Source: Nordella sp. HKS 07 (GTDB lineage Bacteria; Pseudomonadota; Alphaproteobacteria; Rhizobiales; Aestuariivirgaceae). From it: DNA of 64,000 nt. The notes under the pieces are model-generated. The model was given only the letters and a program-made list of their open reading frames with translations. It made no database searches and was not told the DNA's origin. Positions 7,819 to 15,241 of the stretch are shown here, one piece after another. Both the position numbers and the translations under genes were made by a program. The DNA is taken from positions 4,668,001 to 4,732,000 of the forward strand of contig NZ_CP049258.1 of assembly GCF_011046735.1 (NCBI RefSeq), read 5' to 3'. Each line of letters begins with the position of its first letter. The first letter of the stretch is position 1.

Positions 7819-8813
7819 TTCAACCTGTCAACCGGGATGAAGCTCGCCTTCGAGAGGTCGTAGAGAAACGGCATGTCGACAAAGGAAGTGATAAGCAGCG
7901 CGATTACCGCGATGCCGAGCGATGCAACCAACCGCCTTGAGTGAAACATTCGCTCTGGCCGTTGTGCGATCGAATCCCTCCGGAGGGCAAGCCAAAGATA
8001 GGAAGAAAACAAGACGGCGATGAATGGCATAGCCACGATATATTCCAGCCGGTATTTGACCAGAAACGCAGAAATGAAGAACGCCGATATCATCGCGTAG
8101 AGAAAGCAGGAAACCGTCAGGCTCTCGGCGTTGTAATAGCGGTAGGATCGGCGATAGCGGTGAAGGCGCTCTGCGCCGCCGGCGCCGATAATGTCCCGAT
8201 ATTCGGAGAGTCTCTTCGCGCCCATCAGAAAGGCGCCGGCCGACCAGTAGGCGATGATAATGCTGCTTGGAGGTAGCGTGGAAGGATCGATCAACGTCCA
8301 GCCGAGCGTCAGTCGGATCGGATTGTTCATCGCTTCTGAAATGACGTCGACATAAGGCAGGTCTTTCGTCCGGACCGGCGGCACATTGTAGATGAGACCG
8401 GAGACCAGAAAAACGACGGATGTCCAGAAGAAGGGGGTATTGATCTGCCACGCAAGGATCAAACCGACCGCGGCAAAGGTCGCATATTCGAGGTAGACGA
8501 TGAAGGGGGAAAGCGACCACTGAACGGCGGGCCGCGCTTGTTTGGAGGGATGGTGCGCGTCGAAATCCCGGTCGAGCCATTCGTTGAGCACGTAATTCGC
8601 CGAAGCGATGGCGACTGCGCTCACAAAGCCGAGAAGGACCGATACAACCACGTTATCGAGAGAGGGTTCGCGCAGGGCATAGGCGAGAATGAGACCAGGT
8701 ATGATGAAGACATGTTTGCTGGCATGATCGAACCTGGCGAGCGCGACGTAGCTGCCGAACGGTGCCCTTCCAGATTTCGGAGTGTTGACAAGCGGCAGAG
8801 TATCGACATCCAT
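7815..8813 (-). CDS. UbiA-family prenyltransferase resembling decaprenyl-phosphate phosphoribosyltransferase
   Basis: This is an integral membrane prenyltransferase of about 332 residues with eight or nine hydrophobic segments. The first Asp-rich motif is NYVLNEWLDRDFDAHHPSK. The HPxK tail is typical of the branch that transfers phosphoribose from PRPP to polyprenyl phosphate (mycobacterial Rv3806c type). The usual N-D-x-x-D is N-E-x-x-D here. The second motif region is YNVPPVRTKDLPYVDVISEA. An upstream ATG at 8897 would run into the preceding gene. The ATG at 8813, with GGAG 9 bases upstream and a 40-base gap, fits better. The stop overlaps the HAD start (ATGA). An aromatic-acceptor UbiA role is possible but no quinone genes are nearby. 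Confidence 0.8.
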   Translation of the reverse strand: MDVDTLPLVNTPKSGRAPFGSYVALARFDHASKHVFIIPGLILAYALREPSLDNVVVSVLLGFVSAVAIASANYVLNEWLDRDFDAHHPSKQARPAVQWSLSPFIVYLEYATFAAVGLILAWQINTPFFWTSVVFLVSGLIYNVPPVRTKDLPYVDVISEAMNNPIRLTLGWTLIDPSTLPPSSIIIAYWSAGAFLMGAKRLSEYRDIIGAGGAERLHRYRRSYRYYNAESLTVSCFLYAMISAFFISAFLVKYRLEYIVAMPFIAVLFSSYLWLALRRDSIAQRPERMFHSRRLVASLGIAVIALLITSFVDMPFLYDLSKASFIPVDRLK

Positions 8814-8853
8814 ATTGTTGTTCTCCGACCCTTCGCGATGTCGCGGCACGGCC

Positions 8854-10449
8854 TCACTCCTTGGTGACAGCGGGCAGCACTTCGTAGATACGGCCATCAG
8901 GTTTCGTGGCGACGTTGACGAGGGAAAGGTGTTTCATGAGATCGGCTTCGCTGGCCCGGTAGAAACGCCAGTCGACTTTGTCGAGCATGACAATAAATGT
9001 GCGCTGAGTTTCCGCAGCGTGCTGCAGGCGGGACAATTGCTGTTCGTATGTGTTTGACGGGTCCTCGACCCCCGTACGCAACTGAAATCGCGCGGGAATG
9101 AAGGACGCCGGACGCTTCAGGACATACGCGATTGCATCTGGCCCGTTGCTGTAGACGAGCGCATTACCGGGCAGGTCTCGGATCGCAAGCATCGTCGGGG
9201 ATTGTTTCCATTCGAGGCCGGCATAGCCAATTCCGGAATGATAGGCATCCAGGGACCTGACGACTGTGCGCGCCGAATGGGTGGACAAAACAATGATGGC
9301 AAGGACGACCAAGCTGTCGTGAATCATTCTCGAAGCGCCTGCCAAGCCACTCGATCCGGCAAGAGCGATTGTCACCGCCATGACGGTCATGACATATGGC
9401 GGCAAAGCGTATCTACTGTTCAGGAGCAGGTTCGCCTCGATCGTGGCGGCGAGAGCCATGAAAGCCATGTAGCAGACGGTAAACAGGCCGAGGATCAGGG
9501 GCAGAAAGTCGTGGACGACGATCGTCGTCCGAGCGCGCTCGAGGGCTCGGCGCGAATGCGCAGTGATCAAGCCGACCGCGGCCAGGGCGAAGATCAGGAA
9601 AACGATCGCTCGCAGCGAGTTCGGCACGTCGTCAGGCAGAAGCCAGGCCATCAACGATCCGAAGCTACGCCGCCACTCTTCCGGCCCCATATTGCCATAG
9701 AACCAGAGCTCGCGGCCGAGGGAGTGACCATGCCGGATTTGGCTGAGCGCCACCCAGAATACGAATATGCCGGCGCTCACGAGCCCGAAGAGGACCGCAT
9801 CGGCAATGCGTCGGCGGCGGTCGTGCCGCGGATTGAGAAGGAGGCTCAGGGCGATCGCCCCGCCTAGTGTCGGCCCGGCAAATCGGGTGAGGGAGGCCAC
9901 CGCCAGAACCACCGCGCTGGCGACGAGCCAGCCTCTTTTCTCAGTCTTGAAGTAACGCAGGATGGTCAGCAGGGTGAGAAGCAGGAAAAAAAGAAACGGC
10001 GGTTCCGACATCGCCGATGCGTGCACGGCTACGTATTGCGGCGCCAATACAATGAGCGCGGTGCCGACGATGGCATAGCGGTATTTGCCTGTGGCGCGAA
10101 ACAGCAGGTGCCAAACAAGGAAGGTATTGGCGCAAGCGAAGATCAGTCCGAGTGCTTTGGCTCCGGCATCCATGTCTATGCCCATGAGCGCCGGCAGTCT
10201 CACGAGCCACGCATAGACGGGGGCGTCGTAAGGAAGGTCGTTGATGCCCATGTAGCGGGTGGTGTCGGGGAGAATTCCGATGCCGTGCCGGGTGTTGACG
10301 AGGAACACAGCGAGGGAGAGAAGCATCAAGCTGGTGCCGACAGTCCAATACCGTCGGTCCATTCGAACCGCCGGCTGGCTGTCGGATGTGGCGGCACCAT
10401 CACAAGGCATGATCGAACCGCATGGCCGCGACATGCCTGCCACCGTCAT
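8854..10449 (-). CDS. GT-C membrane glycosyltransferase, ArnT/PMT-like
   Basis: This 531-residue protein has about eleven hydrophobic segments and resembles polyprenyl-phosphate-sugar-dependent GT-C transferases. After the first membrane segment comes an acidic loop (GIGILPDTTRYMGIN, about residues 57-70), where GT-C enzymes carry their catalytic Asp. The next loop has DAPVYAWLVRLP. The last 130 residues form a soluble, presumably periplasmic domain (LPGNALVYSNGPDAIAYVL). Its ATG overlaps the aminotransferase stop (ATGA). The role inferred from this is transfer of a sugar from a lipid carrier onto an envelope acceptor outside the inner membrane. The exact family and both substrates are unknown. 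Confidence 0.72.
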   Translation of the reverse strand: MTVAGMSRPCGSIMPCDGAATSDSQPAVRMDRRYWTVGTSLMLLSLAVFLVNTRHGIGILPDTTRYMGINDLPYDAPVYAWLVRLPALMGIDMDAGAKALGLIFACANTFLVWHLLFRATGKYRYAIVGTALIVLAPQYVAVHASAMSEPPFLFFLLLTLLTILRYFKTEKRGWLVASAVVLAVASLTRFAGPTLGGAIALSLLLNPRHDRRRRIADAVLFGLVSAGIFVFWVALSQIRHGHSLGRELWFYGNMGPEEWRRSFGSLMAWLLPDDVPNSLRAIVFLIFALAAVGLITAHSRRALERARTTIVVHDFLPLILGLFTVCYMAFMALAATIEANLLLNSRYALPPYVMTVMAVTIALAGSSGLAGASRMIHDSLVVLAIIVLSTHSARTVVRSLDAYHSGIGYAGLEWKQSPTMLAIRDLPGNALVYSNGPDAIAYVLKRPASFIPARFQLRTGVEDPSNTYEQQLSRLQHAAETQRTFIVMLDKVDWRFYRASEADLMKHLSLVNVATKPDGRIYEVLPAVTKE

Positions 10450-11924
10450 GTCAGATCCCGGAAGACGCGCTTTATGTTCTGTGTCACGAAGCGGAGCGTC
10501 GCGTCCGCGATTCCGTTCGACAAAGTATCGTCCAGAGCCGCAATGAGCTTGTCGATGTGCCGCTGCTGCGCGACGAAGGGAGGCAGGAAATGCAGGAGGT
10601 CCCGCGCACCGGGCTGGAAATGCACCAGGATATTGTGGCGCTCGAACAGTTGTCGGGTCACCGCGCCGATCAGGACGGTCTGGTAGGTTTGAAACAAGGG
10701 GTTCTTTGAAACATCGATGAGTTTGGACGCCAGGTCCTGGTGAAAGTTCAGGCGGATCGCCTGGAACAGACCCCTGCCGCGAACATCGACAATCTGCCGG
10801 GGATATTTCGCCTTCAGGTCGTGGAGGCGCGTCGAGAGGTATTGGCCGATGCGCTCGGCATTCTCGATCAATCCTTCATCTTGAAGAATGTTGAGCGTCT
10901 CAATTGCGACGGCGCAGCTTGCGCCGAGGCCGCTGAAGGTCGAGCTATGCAGGGTGCAGTCGTTTTTATTGCCGTAGGCCCGGTCGAAGAGCGCTTGCGA
11001 TGTAACCATGGCCGCGACTTCCCGCTTGCCGCCTCCCAACGTCTTCGCGAGCGTCACGATATCGGGAACGACATCTTCATATTGGAAGGCGCAGAAGCGG
11101 CCACTGCGTCCCATTCCGACCTTCACCTCATCGAAGATCGAAATGATGTCGCTTTTTCTGCAGAGCGCCACGAACTGACTCAGATAGCCTGCCTTTGGAA
11201 CTTCGCAGGTCGTGCCGTTGATTGTTTCGATAATCGCGGCGATGATCGGGTTGCGGCCGCTGGCATCCGTTTCAGCCTTGATGGCAGCGCTCATAGCGTT
11301 GATGTCGCCATACGGGACGTAGACGACATTCTCCTTCGGCACGCCCAGCAGGAATCCGGATTGAACATCCGTCGCAGTGGTCAATGATAGGGGGCCGTGC
11401 GTTTTGCCGTGGAATGCGCCGCGCATGCACAGAAACTTGGTCTTGCCCTTCGGCGTCTGTACCCGCTCGCTGAGTTTCATGGCGGCCTCGTTCGCCTCCG
11501 CGCCGGAGACGGCAAAAAACGATACCGTCAGCGGCGGCGGCAGGAACAGAGACAGATTGTGGGCGAGCGCGCCTTGAAGCTTGTGCGGCGCGATCTTGAT
11601 CGAATCGATGACCTTGCGCTCGTGGCACTTGCGTTCGGCTTCAATGATGCGGGGGTGGTTGTGTCCGAGTCCCACGACCCCAAGGCCGCCCGAGAAGTCG
11701 AGAAGGGTTCGGCCATCGTTCAGCCAGATCTCCAGCCCCTCGGCCCCTCTTATGTCCATGTCCTTGAGGCCGAGAATGTCGAATATCTGCAGCATGTATT
11801 TGTTCAGATGCCGCGAATACAAGGCATTCGCGTCGGCGGAATTCATATCGAGGCTCTGATCGAGCGAGAGCAATGGGAGCGCTTTGCCTCTGTAACCTAC
11901 AGAAGTCTCAACAGCGTCGGACAC
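10446..11924 (-). CDS. Class III PLP-dependent aminotransferase
   Basis: This 492-residue enzyme transfers an amino group to a ketone or aldehyde using PLP. The cofactor-binding Asp is in IFDEVKVGMGRSGRF (about residue 265), the Schiff-base Lys is in TLAKTLGGGKR (about 292), and the phosphate-binding SGAEANEAAMK block is near 145. The length is somewhat above the typical 400-460 residues of the class, with an extra N-terminal stretch. It is the first gene of a tightly overlapping operon running to 5258. Nothing nearby suggests ornithine or GABA metabolism. I infer that it aminates a carbonyl made by the GMC oxidoreductase of the same operon. A promoter should lie just above 11924. Confidence 0.85.
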   Translation of the reverse strand: MSDAVETSVGYRGKALPLLSLDQSLDMNSADANALYSRHLNKYMLQIFDILGLKDMDIRGAEGLEIWLNDGRTLLDFSGGLGVVGLGHNHPRIIEAERKCHERKVIDSIKIAPHKLQGALAHNLSLFLPPPLTVSFFAVSGAEANEAAMKLSERVQTPKGKTKFLCMRGAFHGKTHGPLSLTTATDVQSGFLLGVPKENVVYVPYGDINAMSAAIKAETDASGRNPIIAAIIETINGTTCEVPKAGYLSQFVALCRKSDIISIFDEVKVGMGRSGRFCAFQYEDVVPDIVTLAKTLGGGKREVAAMVTSQALFDRAYGNKNDCTLHSSTFSGLGASCAVAIETLNILQDEGLIENAERIGQYLSTRLHDLKAKYPRQIVDVRGRGLFQAIRLNFHQDLASKLIDVSKNPLFQTYQTVLIGAVTRQLFERHNILVHFQPGARDLLHFLPPFVAQQRHIDKLIAALDDTLSNGIADATLRFVTQNIKRVFRDLT

Positions 11925-12295
11925 GAATGGTATCCCGCAACATAGAAGGACGGTTGCTTGATACCAGACGGTCGCGTCGGGCGGAATCTAACGGAGGATA
12001 TAGTTCCCGTCGCTTCATTAAATGTAAGATAGTCTGAACAGGGAGTATCGGGATCGGCGGTTTGAATTGGTGAGAAAGGGCGGTGATTGCCCTCGCGTCA
12101 TCGCTGTTCAATGTCGCGCGTGCAGTCGATGACGACGGGCTGGTTGACGCCTGCGCAATCTACACTATGCCGCCCCCCAGTGATGGCTGGAGGATGGGCC
12201 AAGCCCTGGAGCCCGTGCAGGGTTAACGCGTCGCCTTTACGTGCATATATTCTGGCGCGTGAGTTCTGCGAGAAACCGGTGCTTACTTTTTCGCA
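11925..12295. other. Spacer between the sugar-pathway operon and the GlxA-type regulator
   Basis: This 371-base region contains the likely promoter of the minus-strand operon (right of 11924) and, from about 12140 to 12226, a decayed fragment matching the 3' end of rarD. The rest shows no convincing gene; the short frames present have no ribosome-binding site and no recognised motif. Confidence 0.5.
12140..12226 (+). pseudogene. Decayed 3' fragment of a rarD-like gene
   Basis: The stretch from ATCTACACTATGCCGC to the TAA at 12224-12226 aligns with the last 25 or so codons of rarD at about 3940-4008. The last 46 aligned bases match at 35 positions, with the stop codons aligned (TAA against TGA). 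ATCTACACCTATGCCGC in rarD corresponds to ATCTACACTATGCCGC here, one base shorter, which breaks the frame. No upstream part of the gene is recognisable. The reading is a remnant of a paralogue lost by deletion. Confidence 0.55.
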
Positions 12296-13324
12296 TCACG
12301 CGCTGAGCGCCTGGCGCAGGGCCGAGAAACGCTTGCGGTACTGCGCCGGGGTGACGCCGATCTTGCGCCGGAACAGCCGGCCGAAGAAGCTCGTATCGCC
12401 ATAGCCGACCTCCTGGGCGATCGCCTCGACCGGAAGCGTCGTCGTTTCGAGCATCTGCTTGGCTTCCTCGAGGCGCAGCGACTGCACGTAGTCGAGCGGC
12501 GACAGGCCGGTGGCATGGAAGAAACGTCGGTTGAAGGAGCGCTCCGGCAGGCCGCTCATCTCGACCATCGCCGCGACCGGCGTCGCCTGCTTATAGTTGT
12601 CGGCAAGCCATTCCTGGCAGTGCGTGATCTGGGCGTCCTTCGCCTGCTTCGCGGTCACGAGCGAGGCATAGGGCAGCGCCCCCGCATGATGCCAGTCGAG
12701 GAGATAGACCTTGGCGAGCTCGATCGCCGCCTCGATGCCGACGAAGCGCGCGATCAGGAACAAGGTCAGATCCTGCCAGCTCGTGCCGCCGCCGCCCATG
12801 ATGATGCGCTGTTCATCGCCGCTGACCACGAGGGTGCGGCTGCAATGCACCCGCACCTTGGGATAGGCTTCCGCCATCGCCTTGCAATAGCCCCAGTGCG
12901 TGGTGGCGTCGTGGCCATCGAGAATGCCGGCCTCGGCGAGGAGGAGCGAGCCCGAGCAGGCGGCCGCGACCACGGCACCCGACTGATAATGCCGGCGGAT
13001 CCAGGCGATCTCGGCCTCGAAGAGCCCGGCGCAGCTCTCGCCGGGGGCGATGAAAAAATCCGAGATGCAAAGAATATCGGGCGGCGGCCCGTCCGCCAGC
13101 GTGTGGTGGGGCGTGATGGTGATGCCGTTGAAGGCGGGAACCGGACGAAGCTCACGGGCCACGATATAGGTGGTGGCCGCGCCCGTATCGACCCGTCCGT
13201 GGGTGAGAAAAGTCCAATCCCGTCCGGCGGATGCGAAGAGGTCGAACATGCCGTGCAAGGTCGAGCCGGTGACCTGGGGCACCGCCAGGAGGGCGACATT
13301 GAGGGGGCGGTTGTTCCGCTTCAT
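12296..13324 (-). CDS. GlxA-family AraC-type transcriptional regulator with DJ-1/PfpI-like domain
   Basis: This 342-residue regulator has an N-terminal DJ-1/PfpI-like sensing domain (about 10-190), with the nucleophile-elbow region AAACSGSLLLAEAG and THWGYCKAM. A C-terminal AraC helix-turn-helix pair (about 230-335) carries the signature VGYGDTSFFGRLFRRKIGVTPAQYRKR. Family members of this type control uptake and breakdown of carnitine, glycine betaine, arginine and related nitrogen compounds. It is divergent from the homocysteine S-methyltransferase gene across 112 bases, so that enzyme is its most likely target. Methyl-donor metabolism would suit a betaine-type signal, but this is inference. 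Confidence 0.9.
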   Translation of the reverse strand: MKRNNRPLNVALLAVPQVTGSTLHGMFDLFASAGRDWTFLTHGRVDTGAATTYIVARELRPVPAFNGITITPHHTLADGPPPDILCISDFFIAPGESCAGLFEAEIAWIRRHYQSGAVVAAACSGSLLLAEAGILDGHDATTHWGYCKAMAEAYPKVRVHCSRTLVVSGDEQRIIMGGGGTSWQDLTLFLIARFVGIEAAIELAKVYLLDWHHAGALPYASLVTAKQAKDAQITHCQEWLADNYKQATPVAAMVEMSGLPERSFNRRFFHATGLSPLDYVQSLRLEEAKQMLETTTLPVEAIAQEVGYGDTSFFGRLFRRKIGVTPAQYRKRFSALRQALSA

Positions 13325-13436
13325 GGCCGAAATGACCGTTTCCTTGCTGGAACAACCTTAATGCGAGTGTCGAGATTACGCTAGGTCGATGCGCCTTCGC
13401 CGGACCCTGCCGGTTCAACAAAGTTGGAGACCTGTC

Positions 13437-14378
13437 ATGTCCAAATACCGCAAAGCGCTGCCCCTGCTGAACGGGGGCGTCTTCCTGACCGATGGTGGCC
13501 TGGAAACTACTCTGGTCTTTCATCAAGGGGTGGAATTGCCCTTCTTCGCCGCCTTCCCGCTCATCACCAGCGAGGCCGGTCGCGCGCAGCTGAACGCCTA
13601 TTTCACGCCCTATCTGGAGCTCGCCAGCCGCAAGCGGGTGGGTTTCATCCTCGATACGCCGACCTGGCGCGCCAGCCCCGACTGGGGCGAGAAGCTCGGC
13701 TTCTCGCCCGCCATGATCGAGACCGCCAACCGGCTCTCGGTCGAATTCCTGGTGGAACTGCGCGACGCCTATGCCGGCAAGGTCGAGCCGATGGTGATCA
13801 ACGGCGCCATCGGCCCCCGGGGCGACGGCTACCGTGTCGAGGGGCGGATGACGGTCGCCGAGGCCCGCCACTATCACGGCTTGCAGATGCGTGCCTTCGC
13901 GAGGTCAGAGGCAGATATGGTTTCGGCCGTGACCCTCAACTATGTCGACGAGGCGGTGGGCATCGTGCGGGCCGCGCAGGATTGCGATATGCCGGTGGCG
14001 ATCTCCTTCACGGTCGAGACCGATGGCAGACTGCCTTCCGGCGAGGTCTTGCGCGAGGCGATCGAGACCGTCGACCGGGTGACCGGAAACTATCCGCAGT
14101 ATTTCATGATCAACTGCGCGCATCCGGAGCATTTCGAAGACGTGCTGGAGCAGGGCGCCTGGCTCGGCCGCATCCGTGGTGTACGGGCGAACTCATCGAC
14201 CAAGAGCCATGCCGAGCTCGACGCGGCGACCGAGATCGATATCGGCGATCCGGTCAATCTCGGCGCCCGCTACGGTGCATTACGCGGCAAGCTGCGTAAT
14301 CTCCAGGTCCTGGGCGGCTGCTGCGGCACCGATCATCGCCATCTGGCGGCGATCTCGGACGCCTGTCTTGCTGCGTGA
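13437..14378 (+). CDS. Homocysteine S-methyltransferase family protein
   Basis: This 313-residue protein is a zinc-dependent methyltransferase that would move a methyl group from a donor such as S-methylmethionine or betaine to homocysteine. The N-terminal block LTDGGLETTLVF binds homocysteine. The zinc cysteines are in INCAHPEHF (about residue 224) and the paired cysteines in LGGCCGTDHRHL near the C-terminus. NGAIGPRGDGY near 123 is also typical. The ATG at 13437 is preferred over one 48 bases upstream because GGAG lies 8 bases before it. It is divergent from the GlxA-type regulator and followed by a strong bidirectional terminator. Confidence 0.9.
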   Translation: MSKYRKALPLLNGGVFLTDGGLETTLVFHQGVELPFFAAFPLITSEAGRAQLNAYFTPYLELASRKRVGFILDTPTWRASPDWGEKLGFSPAMIETANRLSVEFLVELRDAYAGKVEPMVINGAIGPRGDGYRVEGRMTVAEARHYHGLQMRAFARSEADMVSAVTLNYVDEAVGIVRAAQDCDMPVAISFTVETDGRLPSGEVLREAIETVDRVTGNYPQYFMINCAHPEHFEDVLEQGAWLGRIRGVRANSSTKSHAELDAATEIDIGDPVNLGARYGALRGKLRNLQVLGGCCGTDHRHLAAISDACLAA

Positions 14379-14385
14379 ATGCAAC

Positions 14386-14422
14386 AAGGGAATGGGTGCG
14401 CTAGACGCGCACCCGTTCCCTT
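14386..14422. terminator. Bidirectional hairpin terminator between convergent genes
   Basis: AAGGGAATGGGTGCGC (14386-14401) pairs with GCGCACCCGTTCCCTT (14407-14422) around the 5-base loop TAGAC. It forms a 16-bp stem with a single T-G pair. It sits exactly between the homocysteine methyltransferase and LOG stop codons, touching the latter. Confidence 0.8.
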
Positions 14423-15012
14423 CATAATGTCTTGCGGATCGGATCGGCGGGCACATTGGCAGTCGAGTGCTGCAGCCGGTCCTCAAAGACGGAGACGACA
14501 TCGGCGGGCTTCTTCACCACCTCGAGCCGGAGGTCGATGCCCTCGCGGATGAACTTCTCCTGCCGCATGTGGTTGATGAGGGTGAGGAGCGGGGCCCAGT
14601 AATTGTCGATGTCGCAGATAATGATCGGCTTGGCGTGACGGCCGAGCTGCGCCCAGGTCGAGATCTCGACAAGTTCCTCGAGGGTGCCGAGGCCGCCCGG
14701 CAAGGCGACGAAACCGTCGGAGCGCTCGAACATGGTCATCTTGCGCTCATGCATGCTGGCGGTGACGATGAGCTCGTTCACATCCGTCAGCATGCGCTCC
14801 TTGTTGACCAGGAACTCCGGGATGATGCCGACCACATGGCCGCCGCCGGCGATGACCGCGCGGGCGACTTCGCCCATGAGGCCGAGGCCGCCGCCGCCAT
14901 AGACGAGGCCGATGCCCCGATCGGCCATGACGGCGCCCAGCGTCCGGGCCGCCTCGATATAGGCGGGATTCCGACCGGGTCCCGATCCGCAATAAACACA
15001 AAGATGCCGCAT
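14422..15012 (-). CDS. LOG family protein (cytokinin-activating nucleoside 5'-monophosphate phosphoribohydrolase type)
   Basis: This 196-residue Rossmann-like protein has the LOG hallmark PGGLGTLEEL (P-G-G-x-G-T-x-x-E, about residues 105-114) and the upstream VYGGGGLGLMGEVARA block. LOG enzymes hydrolyse the N-glycosidic bond of cytokinin or purine nucleoside monophosphates to give the free base and ribose 5-phosphate; bacterial ones often act on AMP-like nucleotides. It is divergent from the LysM gene across 229 bases, an arrangement I recall from rhizobial genomes. No partner gene for cytokinin synthesis is nearby, so a housekeeping nucleotide role is as likely as hormone production. Confidence 0.9.
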   Translation of the reverse strand: MRHLCVYCGSGPGRNPAYIEAARTLGAVMADRGIGLVYGGGGLGLMGEVARAVIAGGGHVVGIIPEFLVNKERMLTDVNELIVTASMHERKMTMFERSDGFVALPGGLGTLEELVEISTWAQLGRHAKPIIICDIDNYWAPLLTLINHMRQEKFIREGIDLRLEVVKKPADVVSVFEDRLQHSTANVPADPIRKTL

Positions 15013-15241
15013 GATTCTCCTACATTTCCCTGGTCGCGTGATGGCCGTCCGTTAAGAGCAAATCCCGCCAAAGTCGAAGAGGTTTGGCGATCAGGATTTG
15101 CGCCAGAACATTGACTTTACGCGAATCCTTTCGGCGAAGCGAATTCGCTTCGCCGGGATGCGCGTTGACCCGAATGCCGCATAAGCTTTGCAGACTCGCC
15201 AGTAACTCACTATTTACAGGCGGAAACATGGAACCGCGACA

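Noticed and set aside
5258-8813. Assignment of the UbiA/oxidoreductase pair as the mycobacterial DprE1/DprE2 arabinose route
   Set aside because: The oxidoreductase is of the GMC type, not the DprE1 family, and no DprE2-like short-chain dehydrogenase is present.
8814-8897. Longer N-terminus for the UbiA protein
   Set aside because: It would overlap the preceding gene by 44 bases and adds a non-conserved Cys/Pro-rich stretch; the ATG at 8813 has its own GGAG.
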